Assembly: GCA_023144675.1 (NCBI GenBank)
Contig: JAGLFE010000230.1
Coordinates: 1 to 7,357 of the forward strand
Origin: Thiomargarita sp.
GTDB taxonomy: Bacteria > Pseudomonadota > Gammaproteobacteria > Beggiatoales > Beggiatoaceae
Direction: 5' to 3'
DNA length: 7,357 nucleotides
A program made the position numbers and the translations under genes. Every line of letters starts with the position of its first letter. Position 1 is the first letter of the stretch. The notes below the pieces were generated by a model. That model made no database searches. It saw only the letters and a list, made by a program, of their open reading frames with translations, and was not told the DNA's origin. Shown here one piece after another: positions 1 to 5,968 of the stretch.

Positions 1-50
1 AGGAACGAAGCGCATCAATCATGTTAAAATTTCAACTCTTAATTTGCATT
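1..50 (+). repeat. Dispersed repeat, truncated copy at window edge
   Basis: This is the 3' part of the dispersed repeat found more completely at 1876-1979. It begins inside the hairpin loop (AGGAACGAAGCGCATCAAT), continues through the GTTAAA-like segment and ends with the tail CTCTTAATTTGCAT. The first half of the hairpin (TGTAGGATGCTG...) lies outside the window. It is in plus orientation, opposite to the tandem copies at 164-378, so the plsC-side spacer has an inverted arrangement. No coding frame is apparent. Confidence 0.85.
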
Positions 51-84
51 TAAAGCACCGTATATAAAAGTTGGCATCACCTAC

Positions 85-106
85 GTAGGTAGTTACCTTT
101 AATCTT
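85..106 (-). repeat. Short repeat motif, copy 1 (partner at 7280-7301)
   Basis: Read on the minus strand this segment (AAGATTAAAGGTAACTACCT and two more bases) matches 7280-7301 on the plus strand with about 3 differences in 22 positions. It abuts a perfect 12-bp palindrome, ACCTACGTAGGT, at 79-90. Both copies lie close to a copy of the dispersed hairpin repeat, so this may be an accessory module of that element or an independent short repeat. The rest of 51-163 contains no gene; there is a weak AT hairpin (TTGAAAAAA at 141-149 with TTTTTTCAA at 169-177). Confidence 0.45.
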
Positions 107-163
107 AATTAAAACAACAAAATAAAGGAAATTAATGGTATTGAAAAAATTGCATTTAATGGC

Positions 164-393
164 AGCCATTTTTTCAATTAAGGGAGTGTATTACTAATGT
201 GAATTAAGAGTTAACGTATTTCTTTAACACGATTGATGCGCTTCGTTTCTCAGCAGCATCCTACATTGATAGCCATTTTTTCAATTAAGGGAAATGTATT
301 ACTAATGTGAATTAAGAGTTAACATATTTCTTTAACACGATTGATGCGTTTCGTTCTTCAACAGCATCCTACATTGGTAGCCATTTTTTCAAA
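164..393 (-). repeat. Tandem duplication of the dispersed repeat (period 107-108 bp)
   Basis: Two adjacent units, 164-270 and 271-378, each begin AGCCATTTTTTCAATTAAGG and contain one full minus-oriented copy of the dispersed repeat (hairpins at 235-265 and 343-373). A third partial unit start (AGCCATTTTTTCAA) follows at 379-393, just before the end of plsC. The units are more than 90% identical by eye. The hairpin differences include a paired substitution: GCT/AGC in the first unit, GTT/AAC in the second (minus-strand reading). The array begins 17 bp beyond the plsC stop, so it could lie in the 3' end of the gmhB-plsC transcript. Confidence 0.9.
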
Positions 394-409
394 TGATGAA
401 TAAATTCTT

Positions 410-1117
410 TCAAGGCAAAGTTTGCATTGCTTCTTCTATCCATTCGTGGACTAATTGATTGAGTTCCTTATAAGTTTTTCCTCTTGGATTGATAGCAGGA
501 CCGATTATTACGTCAATAGTTCCTGGATATTTTATAAAACTATTAGCTGCCCAAAATTTGCCCGAATTAATTGCAACTGGTATCACAGGATAATTTTTTG
601 TTTCCACCGCTAATATTGCTCCGCCAATTCCATATCGCTTAGTTTCTCCTGGTTTAACCCTTGTACCTTCTGGGAAAATAATTAAGGATGAACCTTCACT
701 TAAACGCTGTTTTCCTTGTTTAATAATTTTTTGCATAGATTGACGTATATTTTTACGATCAATTGAAATTGGATTTAAAGTAGCCAATGCCCAACCAAAA
801 AAAGGCAACATCAATAATTCACGTTTTAATAACCAAACTTGAATTGGAAATATTTGTTGATATGCAATAGTTTCCCAAGCTGATTGATGTTTGCTTAAAA
901 TAAGCATCGGTGCTTTAGGGATGTTTTCTCTGCCTTTGACCCGAAAATCAATATGGCAAGTTTTTTCTAGCCACCAAATTATAAATCTTGCCCATTGTTT
1001 TATAATTGAATAACGTCGCTTAAATGGTAACGGGTAAATCACTAATGCGATTACAGTAAAAATAATAATACTAGTAATCATGCCAATAAAGAAAAGTAAG
1101 GAGCGTAAAAATAACAT
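410..1117 (-). CDS. plsC: 1-acyl-sn-glycerol-3-phosphate acyltransferase (PlsC family)
   Basis: 235 aa, typical length for a bacterial LPLAT-family acyltransferase. It transfers an acyl chain to lysophosphatidic acid to make phosphatidic acid at the inner membrane. A hydrophobic N-terminal segment (about residues 5-30) should anchor it in the membrane. Motif I is SKHQSAWET, with His77 and Glu82, so HX4E rather than the textbook HX4D; from memory this KHQS-WET version is common in proteobacterial homologues. Motif II is NPISIDR (115-121), motif III FPEGTR (148-153), and motif IV VIPVAINSG (178-186). Translation probably starts at the ATG ending at 1117, with a weak AGAGA ribosome site upstream. 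It lies 24 bp behind gmhB in the same direction and is probably co-transcribed. The family can also include lyso-ornithine lipid or other lysolipid acyltransferases, so substrate is inferred. Confidence 0.93.
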   Translation of the reverse strand: MLFLRSLLFFIGMITSIIIFTVIALVIYPLPFKRRYSIIKQWARFIIWWLEKTCHIDFRVKGRENIPKAPMLILSKHQSAWETIAYQQIFPIQVWLLKRELLMLPFFGWALATLNPISIDRKNIRQSMQKIIKQGKQRLSEGSSLIIFPEGTRVKPGETKRYGIGGAILAVETKNYPVIPVAINSGKFWAANSFIKYPGTIDVIIGPAINPRGKTYKELNQLVHEWIEEAMQTLP

Positions 1118-1141
1118 ATAAATCTCTAGTTAAAATTCAAA

Positions 1142-1687
1142 TTAATTATTTTCTAGTAAAAAGTCATCAACAAACTCAGCTAAGTTTTTATAAATAGGTA
1201 TATCGCTAAACTTATCTAATTTCGTTGCCGTTTTTTCCCCTTTGCCCGTTAATACCAATATCGGTTTTGCACTTACCGCCTCAGCAGCTTGCAAGTCTCG
1301 CAACGAATCACCCACCACAGGCAAATTATTCAGTGGAATATTAAGTCGATTCATCAAGGCGTGGAACATACCAGGACGCGGTTTACGACATTGACAATTC
1401 TCTTTATTACTATGAGGACAAAAAAATATAGACTCAATTCTACCATTCGCATCAGCCAATTGTTTGTGCATCTTTTGATGGATATTATTCAAGTCATCCA
1501 AAGTAAATAATCCCCTAGATAATCCAGATTGATTAGTCATAACTATAACCCGATATTTTGCCTGATTTAGACGGGAAATGGCTTCCAAACTGCCTGGAAT
1601 TGCTTGCCATTCGTTAGGAGATTTAATAAAATTATCAGAGTCTTCATTAATAACTCCATCTCTATCTAATATGATTAATTTTAGCAT
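1142..1687 (-). CDS. gmhB: D-glycero-beta-D-manno-heptose 1,7-bisphosphate 7-phosphatase (GmhB)
   Basis: 181 aa HAD-superfamily phosphatase, full length for GmhB. It removes the 7-phosphate from heptose bisphosphate in ADP-heptose synthesis for the lipopolysaccharide inner core, in the cytoplasm. Motif I is DRDGVIN, with nucleophile Asp8 and acid/base Asp10. Motif II is the Thr/Asn of MTNQSG (50-55). The family's zinc site is intact: Cys90, His92, Cys98 and Cys100 in CPHSNKENCQCRKPRPG. Lys102 supplies motif III, and GDSLRD (126-131) with Asp127 and Asp131 forms the Mg2+ site. The start directly precedes the first beta strand (MLKLIILDRDG), so it is secure. It is followed by plsC after 24 bp, a pairing familiar in proteobacteria, often with glyQS upstream; glyQS is not in this window. 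A sigma-70-like promoter lies just upstream. Sister family members acting on histidinol phosphate are less likely given the zinc motif. Confidence 0.95.
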   Translation of the reverse strand: MLKLIILDRDGVINEDSDNFIKSPNEWQAIPGSLEAISRLNQAKYRVIVMTNQSGLSRGLFTLDDLNNIHQKMHKQLADANGRIESIFFCPHSNKENCQCRKPRPGMFHALMNRLNIPLNNLPVVGDSLRDLQAAEAVSAKPILVLTGKGEKTATKLDKFSDIPIYKNLAEFVDDFLLENN

Positions 1688-1714
1688 AAATTGAATATTC
1701 TTTAATGATAATTA

Positions 1715-1743
1715 CTTATAACAATTATTCCAACTATTGTTAA
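1715..1743 (-). promoter_or_regulatory. Candidate sigma-70 promoter for gmhB-plsC
   Basis: On the minus strand TTAACA (1738-1743) and TATAAG (1715-1720) are separated by exactly 17 bp; each box matches five of six consensus bases. The predicted transcript would start near 1708, about 20 nt before the gmhB ATG, leaving room for the weak AAAGAA ribosome site. The promoter lies between gmhB and the repeat pair, so the repeats are not needed for expression. In DNA this AT-rich, promoter-like matches arise easily by chance. Confidence 0.5.
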
Positions 1744-1750
1744 TGAAAAT

Positions 1751-1808
1751 GCGAATTAAGAGTTAAAATATTTAAGTTGAAAATTTTAACACAATTGATG
1801 AGCTTCGC
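1751..1808 (-). repeat. Dispersed repeat, degenerate minus-oriented copy
   Basis: The segment starts GCGAATTAAGAGTTAAAA and ends TTTTAACACAATTGATGAGC, matching the tail and centre of the dispersed repeat in minus orientation. The hairpin part has decayed: on the minus strand the expected GCATC is CTCATC and the following bases (to about 1830) only loosely resemble the canonical hairpin. It faces the plus-oriented copy at 1876-1979, so the two form an imperfect inverted repeat around a core of about 65 bp. Confidence 0.75.
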
Positions 1809-1875
1809 AAACTTAGCACTACGATTCTAAATTATTTAATTAAAAAATGCGTATAAAACTAAGTAGGGTAAAAAA

Positions 1876-1979
1876 TGTAGGATGCTGCTGAGGAACGAAG
1901 CGCATCAATTGTGTTAAAGTTTTGAATTCCAATCATACATTTGATTTTAAATAAAATTTTTCAACCCTTAATTCGCATA
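1876..1979 (+). repeat. Dispersed repeat, most complete copy
   Basis: This copy runs from TGTAGGATGCTGCTGAGG through AACGAAGCGCATCAATTG and GTTAAAG to the tail CAACCCTTAATTCGCAT. The hairpin is GATGC, a bulged T, GCT, a nine-base loop GAGGAACGA, AGC, GCATC. Upstream, 1845-1865 (AAATGCGTATAAAACTAAGT and A) matches 7306-7326 at 19 of 21 positions, so the repeat unit includes this leader. No protein is encoded in 1688-2081; the stretch holds the gmhB promoter and this inverted repeat pair. Confidence 0.88.
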
Positions 1980-2028
1980 TCTTATCTTTTTAACTCTTAT
2001 TAGTTGGCAATGAAAGAAAAAAATTTCT

Positions 2029-2058
2029 AGCTCCCAAACTCTATTTAGGAACGGGAAC
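2029..2058. repeat. Possible degenerate short palindromic repeat
   Basis: The stretch CTCCCAAACTCTATTTAGGA followed by ACGGGAAC looks like a decayed version of an imperfect palindrome of the CCCAAACTC...GTTTGGGAAC type that I recall from repeat-rich genomes. Pairing is limited to a few bases (TCCCAAA with TTTAGGA). It lies 24 bp beyond the stop of the minus-strand iron-sulfur gene and could also act as a weak transcript end. Support is slight. Confidence 0.25.
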
Positions 2059-2081
2059 ATATTTAAATTTACTGTTTATTT

Positions 2082-2699
2082 TTATAAATTAACTTTCATC
2101 TCACCTCGACGTAATTTTTCTAAACGATTAATTAAATTAGACGGGCGAATATGAAAATAAGCAATAATTCGGCGACAAAATAAAGCCACATGATTAGGCG
2201 CAATATGTTCAGGACAAGCGGTCATACATAAGTTGCACATTACACACTCATCAAATAGTTCCCCTGCTTCCCGAAATTTACCTTTGGCAGCCAATTCTAC
2301 ACCATATTGCACTTCAATACCTTTAGGACATGACTCCGTACACCCACCACAAGCACGACAACTATTTGTTTCAGGAAAAATAGAATGAAATTGCCATTGC
2401 ACATCCCAAGAATTTTTAATATCCGTTAATTGGTAAGTATGATGCGTTGGCGTGGGAAATGCTAAGAAAAGAATTTGCATATTTTCTTCAATAAAAGTTT
2501 GACAAGCCAATTCGGTTTTAACTTCTTGACTATTAGCGCGACGCACCATAATACGACAAGAACCACAAACTCCTTCTAAACAACCGATTCCTTCCACTCT
2601 TGTATAACCTGCATACCAAAAAGCTTGAATAGCTGATAAAGATTCAGGTGCTTGAATTTTTTTACCATTAATAACTACATTAATTAGTTTTTCACTCAT
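2082..2699 (-). CDS. SdhB/FrdB-like iron-sulfur protein with one [2Fe-2S] and two [4Fe-4S] motifs
   Basis: 205 aa, no signal peptide or membrane segment, so cytoplasmic. The N-terminal ferredoxin-like domain carries Cys40, Cys45, Cys48 and Cys66 (CX4CX2CX17C) for a [2Fe-2S] cluster. Two four-cysteine motifs follow: Cys114/117/120/124 (CRACGGCTESCP) and Cys152/155/158/162 (CVMCNLCMTACP), each ending CP and predicting a [4Fe-4S] cluster. This order is that of succinate dehydrogenase/fumarate reductase iron-sulfur subunits and of the N-terminal half of thiol:fumarate reductase TfrB; the dicluster part also resembles HdrC. The C-terminus is short and basic. It should carry electrons between a flavoprotein and another acceptor, but no flavoprotein is next to it on its own strand. 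It is transcribed divergently from sdhABE, 522 bp away, and is clearly different from that operon's SdhB. A weak AGAGAA ribosome site precedes the ATG. The partner enzyme is unknown. Confidence 0.82.
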   Translation of the reverse strand: MSEKLINVVINGKKIQAPESLSAIQAFWYAGYTRVEGIGCLEGVCGSCRIMVRRANSQEVKTELACQTFIEENMQILFLAFPTPTHHTYQLTDIKNSWDVQWQFHSIFPETNSCRACGGCTESCPKGIEVQYGVELAAKGKFREAGELFDECVMCNLCMTACPEHIAPNHVALFCRRIIAYFHIRPSNLINRLEKLRRGEMKVNL

Positions 2700-3221
2700 A
2701 AAAACGTTTCTCTATAATTGTTTAAAATAGAAATAAAATTGTTTAATAAGATAGGCTATTAAATACATTAATTTAAGAATCAAACTTTTTTAGCTCAAAA
2801 TAATAAAAAATCATCAAAAAACTATTTTATCTTAAAAACCATTTTTATTATATAATACCTATAAACTGCTTATTTTAACTAAGAATATCAAATAAAATCA
2901 TAACTTATTAATAACTAATAAAATTGCTAAAAAGTTTATTAGTTTTTTATTATATTTCAATATTATAATAAACTGTTAATTATAGTTTTATCTTTTTTGT
3001 TTAAAATTTATATATAATAGTTAAAAAGTCAAAGAAAAATATAAGGTTTAATAAATTTATCTTTGTCTAATAGAAATTATAAAAAATTGGCAAGATAAAG
3101 TTACCTAAATTAAAAAAATATTTTTTCTGATTTTTAAAATTTATATAAAATCAATCTTTTATAACCGTTCTTTGGCAAAAAATATTTGTTATAAACATTA
3201 AAGAAAGAGGCTATCAATAAT
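2700..3221. promoter_or_regulatory. Divergent, very AT-rich intergenic region (leader of sdhABE)
   Basis: No open frame with coding character is visible. Plus-strand candidate -10 boxes (TATAAT) occur at 2851-2856 and 3013-3018; the first sits in the palindrome ATTATATAAT (2847-2856) and could serve both directions. No convincing -35 box accompanies either. A stem AACTAATAAA (2913-2922) with TTTATTAGTT (2935-2944) is followed by T residues, and overlaps a second possible stem (2933-2941 with 2966-2974). TTTATCTT (3056-3063) can pair with AAGATAAA (3092-3099). In such AT-rich sequence these could all be chance. The sdhA ribosome site is AAAGAGG at 3204-3210, 11 nt before the ATG. Confidence 0.35.
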
Positions 3222-4913
3222 ATGCTAACTTATGATGTTCTAATCGTAGGTTCAGGTGGTGCTGGTTTATATGCTGCTTTGGAATCTAGGATGGAAGAAG
3301 ATGTACAAGTTGCTGTTTTAACAAAAGTTTATCCAACTCGTTCCCACACTGGTGCCGCCCAAGGTGGAGTAAATGCTGCTTTAGCAAATGTAGATTCAAC
3401 TGATTCTTGGGAGGAACATTGGTTTGATACGGTAAAAGGCTCTGATTATCTTGCTGATCAAGATTCTGCTGAATTACTCTGTCGTGAAGCTCCCCAAGTT
3501 ATTAGGGAAATGGAACATTGGGGCTGTCCTTTTGACCGCACTAAGGAAGGAAAAATTGCCCAGCGTCCTTTTGGCGGTGCATCAAAAACACGAGCTTGTT
3601 ATGCAGCCGATAAAATTGGACATGTGATGTTACATACCCTTTATGAACAGGGCTTACGTCATGGAGTTGATTATTTTAATGAATGGGTAACTCTTTCTCT
3701 ACTGCATAATGGTCAACGTTGTTTAGGAGTTAATGCCTTAGATGCACGTACTGGAAAACTGCATACAATCCAAGCAAAAGCAGTTATTTTAGCAACTGGT
3801 GGCTATGGACGTATTTATTGGAATCGTACTTCTAATGCTTATGGAAATACTGGTGATGGTACTGCTATCGCCTATCGTGCTGGTTTGCCTTTAAAAGATA
3901 TGGAATTTGTCCAATTTCATCCCACTGGCTTGAGACGCACTGGCATTTTAATGAGTGAAGGAGCTAGGGGCGAAGGTGCTTATTTACTCAATGGCTGGGG
4001 CGAACGTTTTATGACTAGATATGCTCCTGAAAAAATGGAATTAGGACCGCGTGATCTAATATCCCGTGCTATCGAAACTGAAGTCCGCCAAGGACGTGGT
4101 GGTCCAGAAGATGAGGTTTTCCTTGATTTAACTCATTTGGGAGCGAAACGGATTATGGAGCGATTACCCCAAATTCGACAACTTTGCATTGATTTTGAGG
4201 GAGTTGATCCAATTGAAGAACCAATCCCAATCAAACCAACTGCCCACTATTCGATGGGAGGAATTCACACTGATATCAATGGTTTAACATCTATAGAGGG
4301 TATTTATGCTGCTGGCGAAGCGGGTTGTGTTTCCGTACATGGTGCTAATCGCTTAGGTGGCAATTCTTTATTAGATATTCTCGTATTCGGTCGTAGAGCT
4401 GGTGTTCACGCTTTAGAATATGCCCGCAAAACTGACTTTTTACCCATGCCAAAAAATGTGTTAAAAATGGCACAATCTTGTATTAACGGCTTAATGGAAG
4501 GGGATAGTAAGGAATCCTTAGCTGATATTCGTCGAGATATGGCTAATTTAATGGCTGATAAAGCTGGTATTTATCGGGATGAAACTGGATTAACTGAAGC
4601 AGTTAATAAATTAGAAGAATTGAAAGAACGTTACAAAAAACTTAGAGTTCAAGATAAAAGTAAAGTCTTTAACACTGAGTTAGTAGCTGGTTTAGAATTG
4701 GGTAATATGCTAGATTTAGCTGAAATTGTGGTAAAAGGTGCATTATCCCGTCAAGAATCCCGAGGAGCGCATTATCGTGAAGACTTCCAATATCGAGACG
4801 ATGATAACTGGCTTAAACATACTATTGCTACCAAAGGCACTGATGGAAAACCAGTATTAAGCTTTAAACCTGTAACAATTACTAATTTTCAACCTGAAGC
4901 ACGTACTTATTAA
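3222..4913 (+). CDS. sdhA: Succinate dehydrogenase/fumarate reductase flavoprotein subunit (type E complex)
   Basis: 563 aa, usual length for SdhA/FrdA. It interconverts succinate and fumarate using FAD and passes electrons to SdhB. The Rossmann motif VGSGGAGLYAA is at residues 9-19. SHTGAAQGG (41-49) contains His42, the expected site of covalent FAD attachment. Substrate and catalytic residues are present: HPTG (233-236), the proton-shuttle Arg249 in ARGEGAYL, His342 in AHYSMGGI, and Arg377 in GANRLGGNSLLD. The family C-terminal domain with SRGAHYREDFQYRDD ends the protein. There is no twin-arginine or Sec signal, so it works in the cytoplasm, unlike the exported MfrA of epsilonproteobacterial methylmenaquinol:fumarate reductases. 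It is the first gene of sdhABE, with sdhB starting 11 bp after its stop. Sequence alone does not show whether it mainly oxidises succinate or reduces fumarate. L-aspartate oxidase is excluded by the partner genes. Confidence 0.95.
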   Translation: MLTYDVLIVGSGGAGLYAALESRMEEDVQVAVLTKVYPTRSHTGAAQGGVNAALANVDSTDSWEEHWFDTVKGSDYLADQDSAELLCREAPQVIREMEHWGCPFDRTKEGKIAQRPFGGASKTRACYAADKIGHVMLHTLYEQGLRHGVDYFNEWVTLSLLHNGQRCLGVNALDARTGKLHTIQAKAVILATGGYGRIYWNRTSNAYGNTGDGTAIAYRAGLPLKDMEFVQFHPTGLRRTGILMSEGARGEGAYLLNGWGERFMTRYAPEKMELGPRDLISRAIETEVRQGRGGPEDEVFLDLTHLGAKRIMERLPQIRQLCIDFEGVDPIEEPIPIKPTAHYSMGGIHTDINGLTSIEGIYAAGEAGCVSVHGANRLGGNSLLDILVFGRRAGVHALEYARKTDFLPMPKNVLKMAQSCINGLMEGDSKESLADIRRDMANLMADKAGIYRDETGLTEAVNKLEELKERYKKLRVQDKSKVFNTELVAGLELGNMLDLAEIVVKGALSRQESRGAHYREDFQYRDDDNWLKHTIATKGTDGKPVLSFKPVTITNFQPEARTY

Positions 4914-4918
4914 GGGGA
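4912..4918 (+). promoter_or_regulatory. Ribosome binding site that decides the sdhB start
   Basis: AAGGGGA overlaps the sdhA stop codon. It lies immediately before the ATG at 4919, which is too close for initiation, but 6 nt before the ATG at 4925. The second ATG (protein starting MSEKIMPE) is therefore preferred, shortening the protein by two residues. Overlap of the site with the sdhA stop suggests translational coupling. Confidence 0.65.
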
Positions 4919-4924
4919 ATGCTT

Positions 4925-5968
4925 ATGAGCGAAAAAATTATGCCAGAAAGTGAAAAAATTACTCCCATCCGAGAAAAAATATTAGCCAACATTAGGGTAC
5001 AAAGATATACTCCTGGCAAGGATAAATCCCCCTATTTTGACAATTTTAAAATGGAAGTAGAAACTGGCATGACGATTTTAGAAGTATTGCGTCATATCAA
5101 AAATACTCAAGATAGCTCTTTAACTTTTAGGGCTTTTTGTCGTTCTGCGATTTGTGGTTCTTGTGCGGTGAAAGTTAATTCCGATTCAGTTTTAGCTTGT
5201 AGCACCCAATTAATGCCTATTTTAAAAGATTTTGGTAAGGGTTCAGTTACTATTACACCTATGTCAAATATGCCGATTATAAGGGATTTAGTGGTTGATA
5301 TTGACCCAGTTATTGAAAAATTGGCCAAAATGCACCCTTATTTAGTCGAAAATCGGGAACGAGTACCAAAGGCATTGGAACAAGAATCTTTAATGTCTCA
5401 AAAAGAATTGGAAAAATTTAATGTGATGACGGACTGCATTTTATGTGCAGCTTGTTATTCTGCTTGTTCTAGTGTGAAAACGGATAGTAATTATGCTGGA
5501 CCATTGACTATTGTTAAAGCTTACCGTTATTCTGCTGATCCCCGTGATAATTTTAGTAGTATGCGCATTCAAGCGGCTATGGATCAGGGATTATGGTCTT
5601 GTGTGCAGTGTCGTAAATGTATCAAAGTTTGCCCTAAAGATATACGTCCAGCGGATTCTATTAGAAATATGCGTCAAATTTCTATCGAAGTAGGTATTCA
5701 TGATACTCCAGGTTCTCGCCGTGCTAGGGCTTATACTGATGATGTGGAAAATTTTGGACAGGTTAATAAACCTATGTTGCCAGTTATCGTCAATGGAACC
5801 AAAGGTTGGGCAGCCATTGAAGCAGCCGAAGCTGGTTTAAAAAAACATGGCATGGAACCAACTAGGCAAGTTTGTACTTTACCAGGTCAGAAAGTTACAG
5901 CTAAAATCTATGCTAAAGTACGTGAAATTGAGGCCAAAGAAAAAAATCAAGGAGAAAATAAAGTATGA
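4925..5968 (+). CDS. sdhB: Succinate dehydrogenase/fumarate reductase iron-sulfur subunit (type E complex)
   Basis: 347 aa from the ATG at 4925 (349 aa from 4919; numbers below use 4919). It relays electrons between SdhA flavin and SdhE. The [2Fe-2S] motif is Cys74, Cys79, Cys82, Cys94. The first four-cysteine motif is CILCAACYSAC (Cys173/176/179/183). The second is CVQCRKCIKVCP (Cys228/231/234/238). Classical SdhB has only three cysteines here and binds [3Fe-4S]; the fourth is the hallmark of type E enzymes, such as those of Sulfolobales, and predicts a [4Fe-4S] cluster. The protein is about 100 residues longer than classical SdhB, with a C-terminal extension from about residue 265 that ends in a charged, Lys/Glu-rich helix-like tail. 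Its stop overlaps the sdhE start (ATGA), and a strong AAGGAGA site (5949-5955) precedes that start, so the two are translationally coupled. Localisation is cytoplasmic. Confidence 0.94.
   Translation: MSEKIMPESEKITPIREKILANIRVQRYTPGKDKSPYFDNFKMEVETGMTILEVLRHIKNTQDSSLTFRAFCRSAICGSCAVKVNSDSVLACSTQLMPILKDFGKGSVTITPMSNMPIIRDLVVDIDPVIEKLAKMHPYLVENRERVPKALEQESLMSQKELEKFNVMTDCILCAACYSACSSVKTDSNYAGPLTIVKAYRYSADPRDNFSSMRIQAAMDQGLWSCVQCRKCIKVCPKDIRPADSIRNMRQISIEVGIHDTPGSRRARAYTDDVENFGQVNKPMLPVIVNGTKGWAAIEAAEAGLKKHGMEPTRQVCTLPGQKVTAKIYAKVREIEAKEKNQGENKV

Noticed and set aside
164..393. CRISPR array from two regularly spaced repeats
   Set aside because: The whole 107-bp unit is duplicated with no unique spacers, and there are only two copies, so this is a tandem duplication of an interspersed repeat.
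699..1117. HX4E instead of HX4D in PlsC as a sign of inactivation
   Set aside because: The KHQS-WET form is, to my knowledge, widespread in functional proteobacterial homologues, and the other three acyltransferase motifs are intact.
1289..1510. Plus-strand open frame of 73 codons
   Set aside because: It lies entirely antisense within gmhB, which has all family motifs; the predicted peptide has no recognisable domain.
3173..3190. Possible sigma-54 promoter (TGGCA...TTGTT) just before sdhA
   Set aside because: The spacing between the GG and the downstream G is two bases too long for the -24/-12 arrangement, and a start from here would fall at the ribosome site.
5107..5328. Minus-strand open frame of 73 codons
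   Set aside because: It is antisense to the cysteine-rich part of sdhB and shows no domain or ribosome site.
5511..5693. Plus-strand open frame of 60 codons
   Set aside because: It is an alternative frame inside sdhB, overlapping the conserved second four-cysteine motif. Its hydrophobic stretch is a by-product of frame shift, not a membrane anchor gene.
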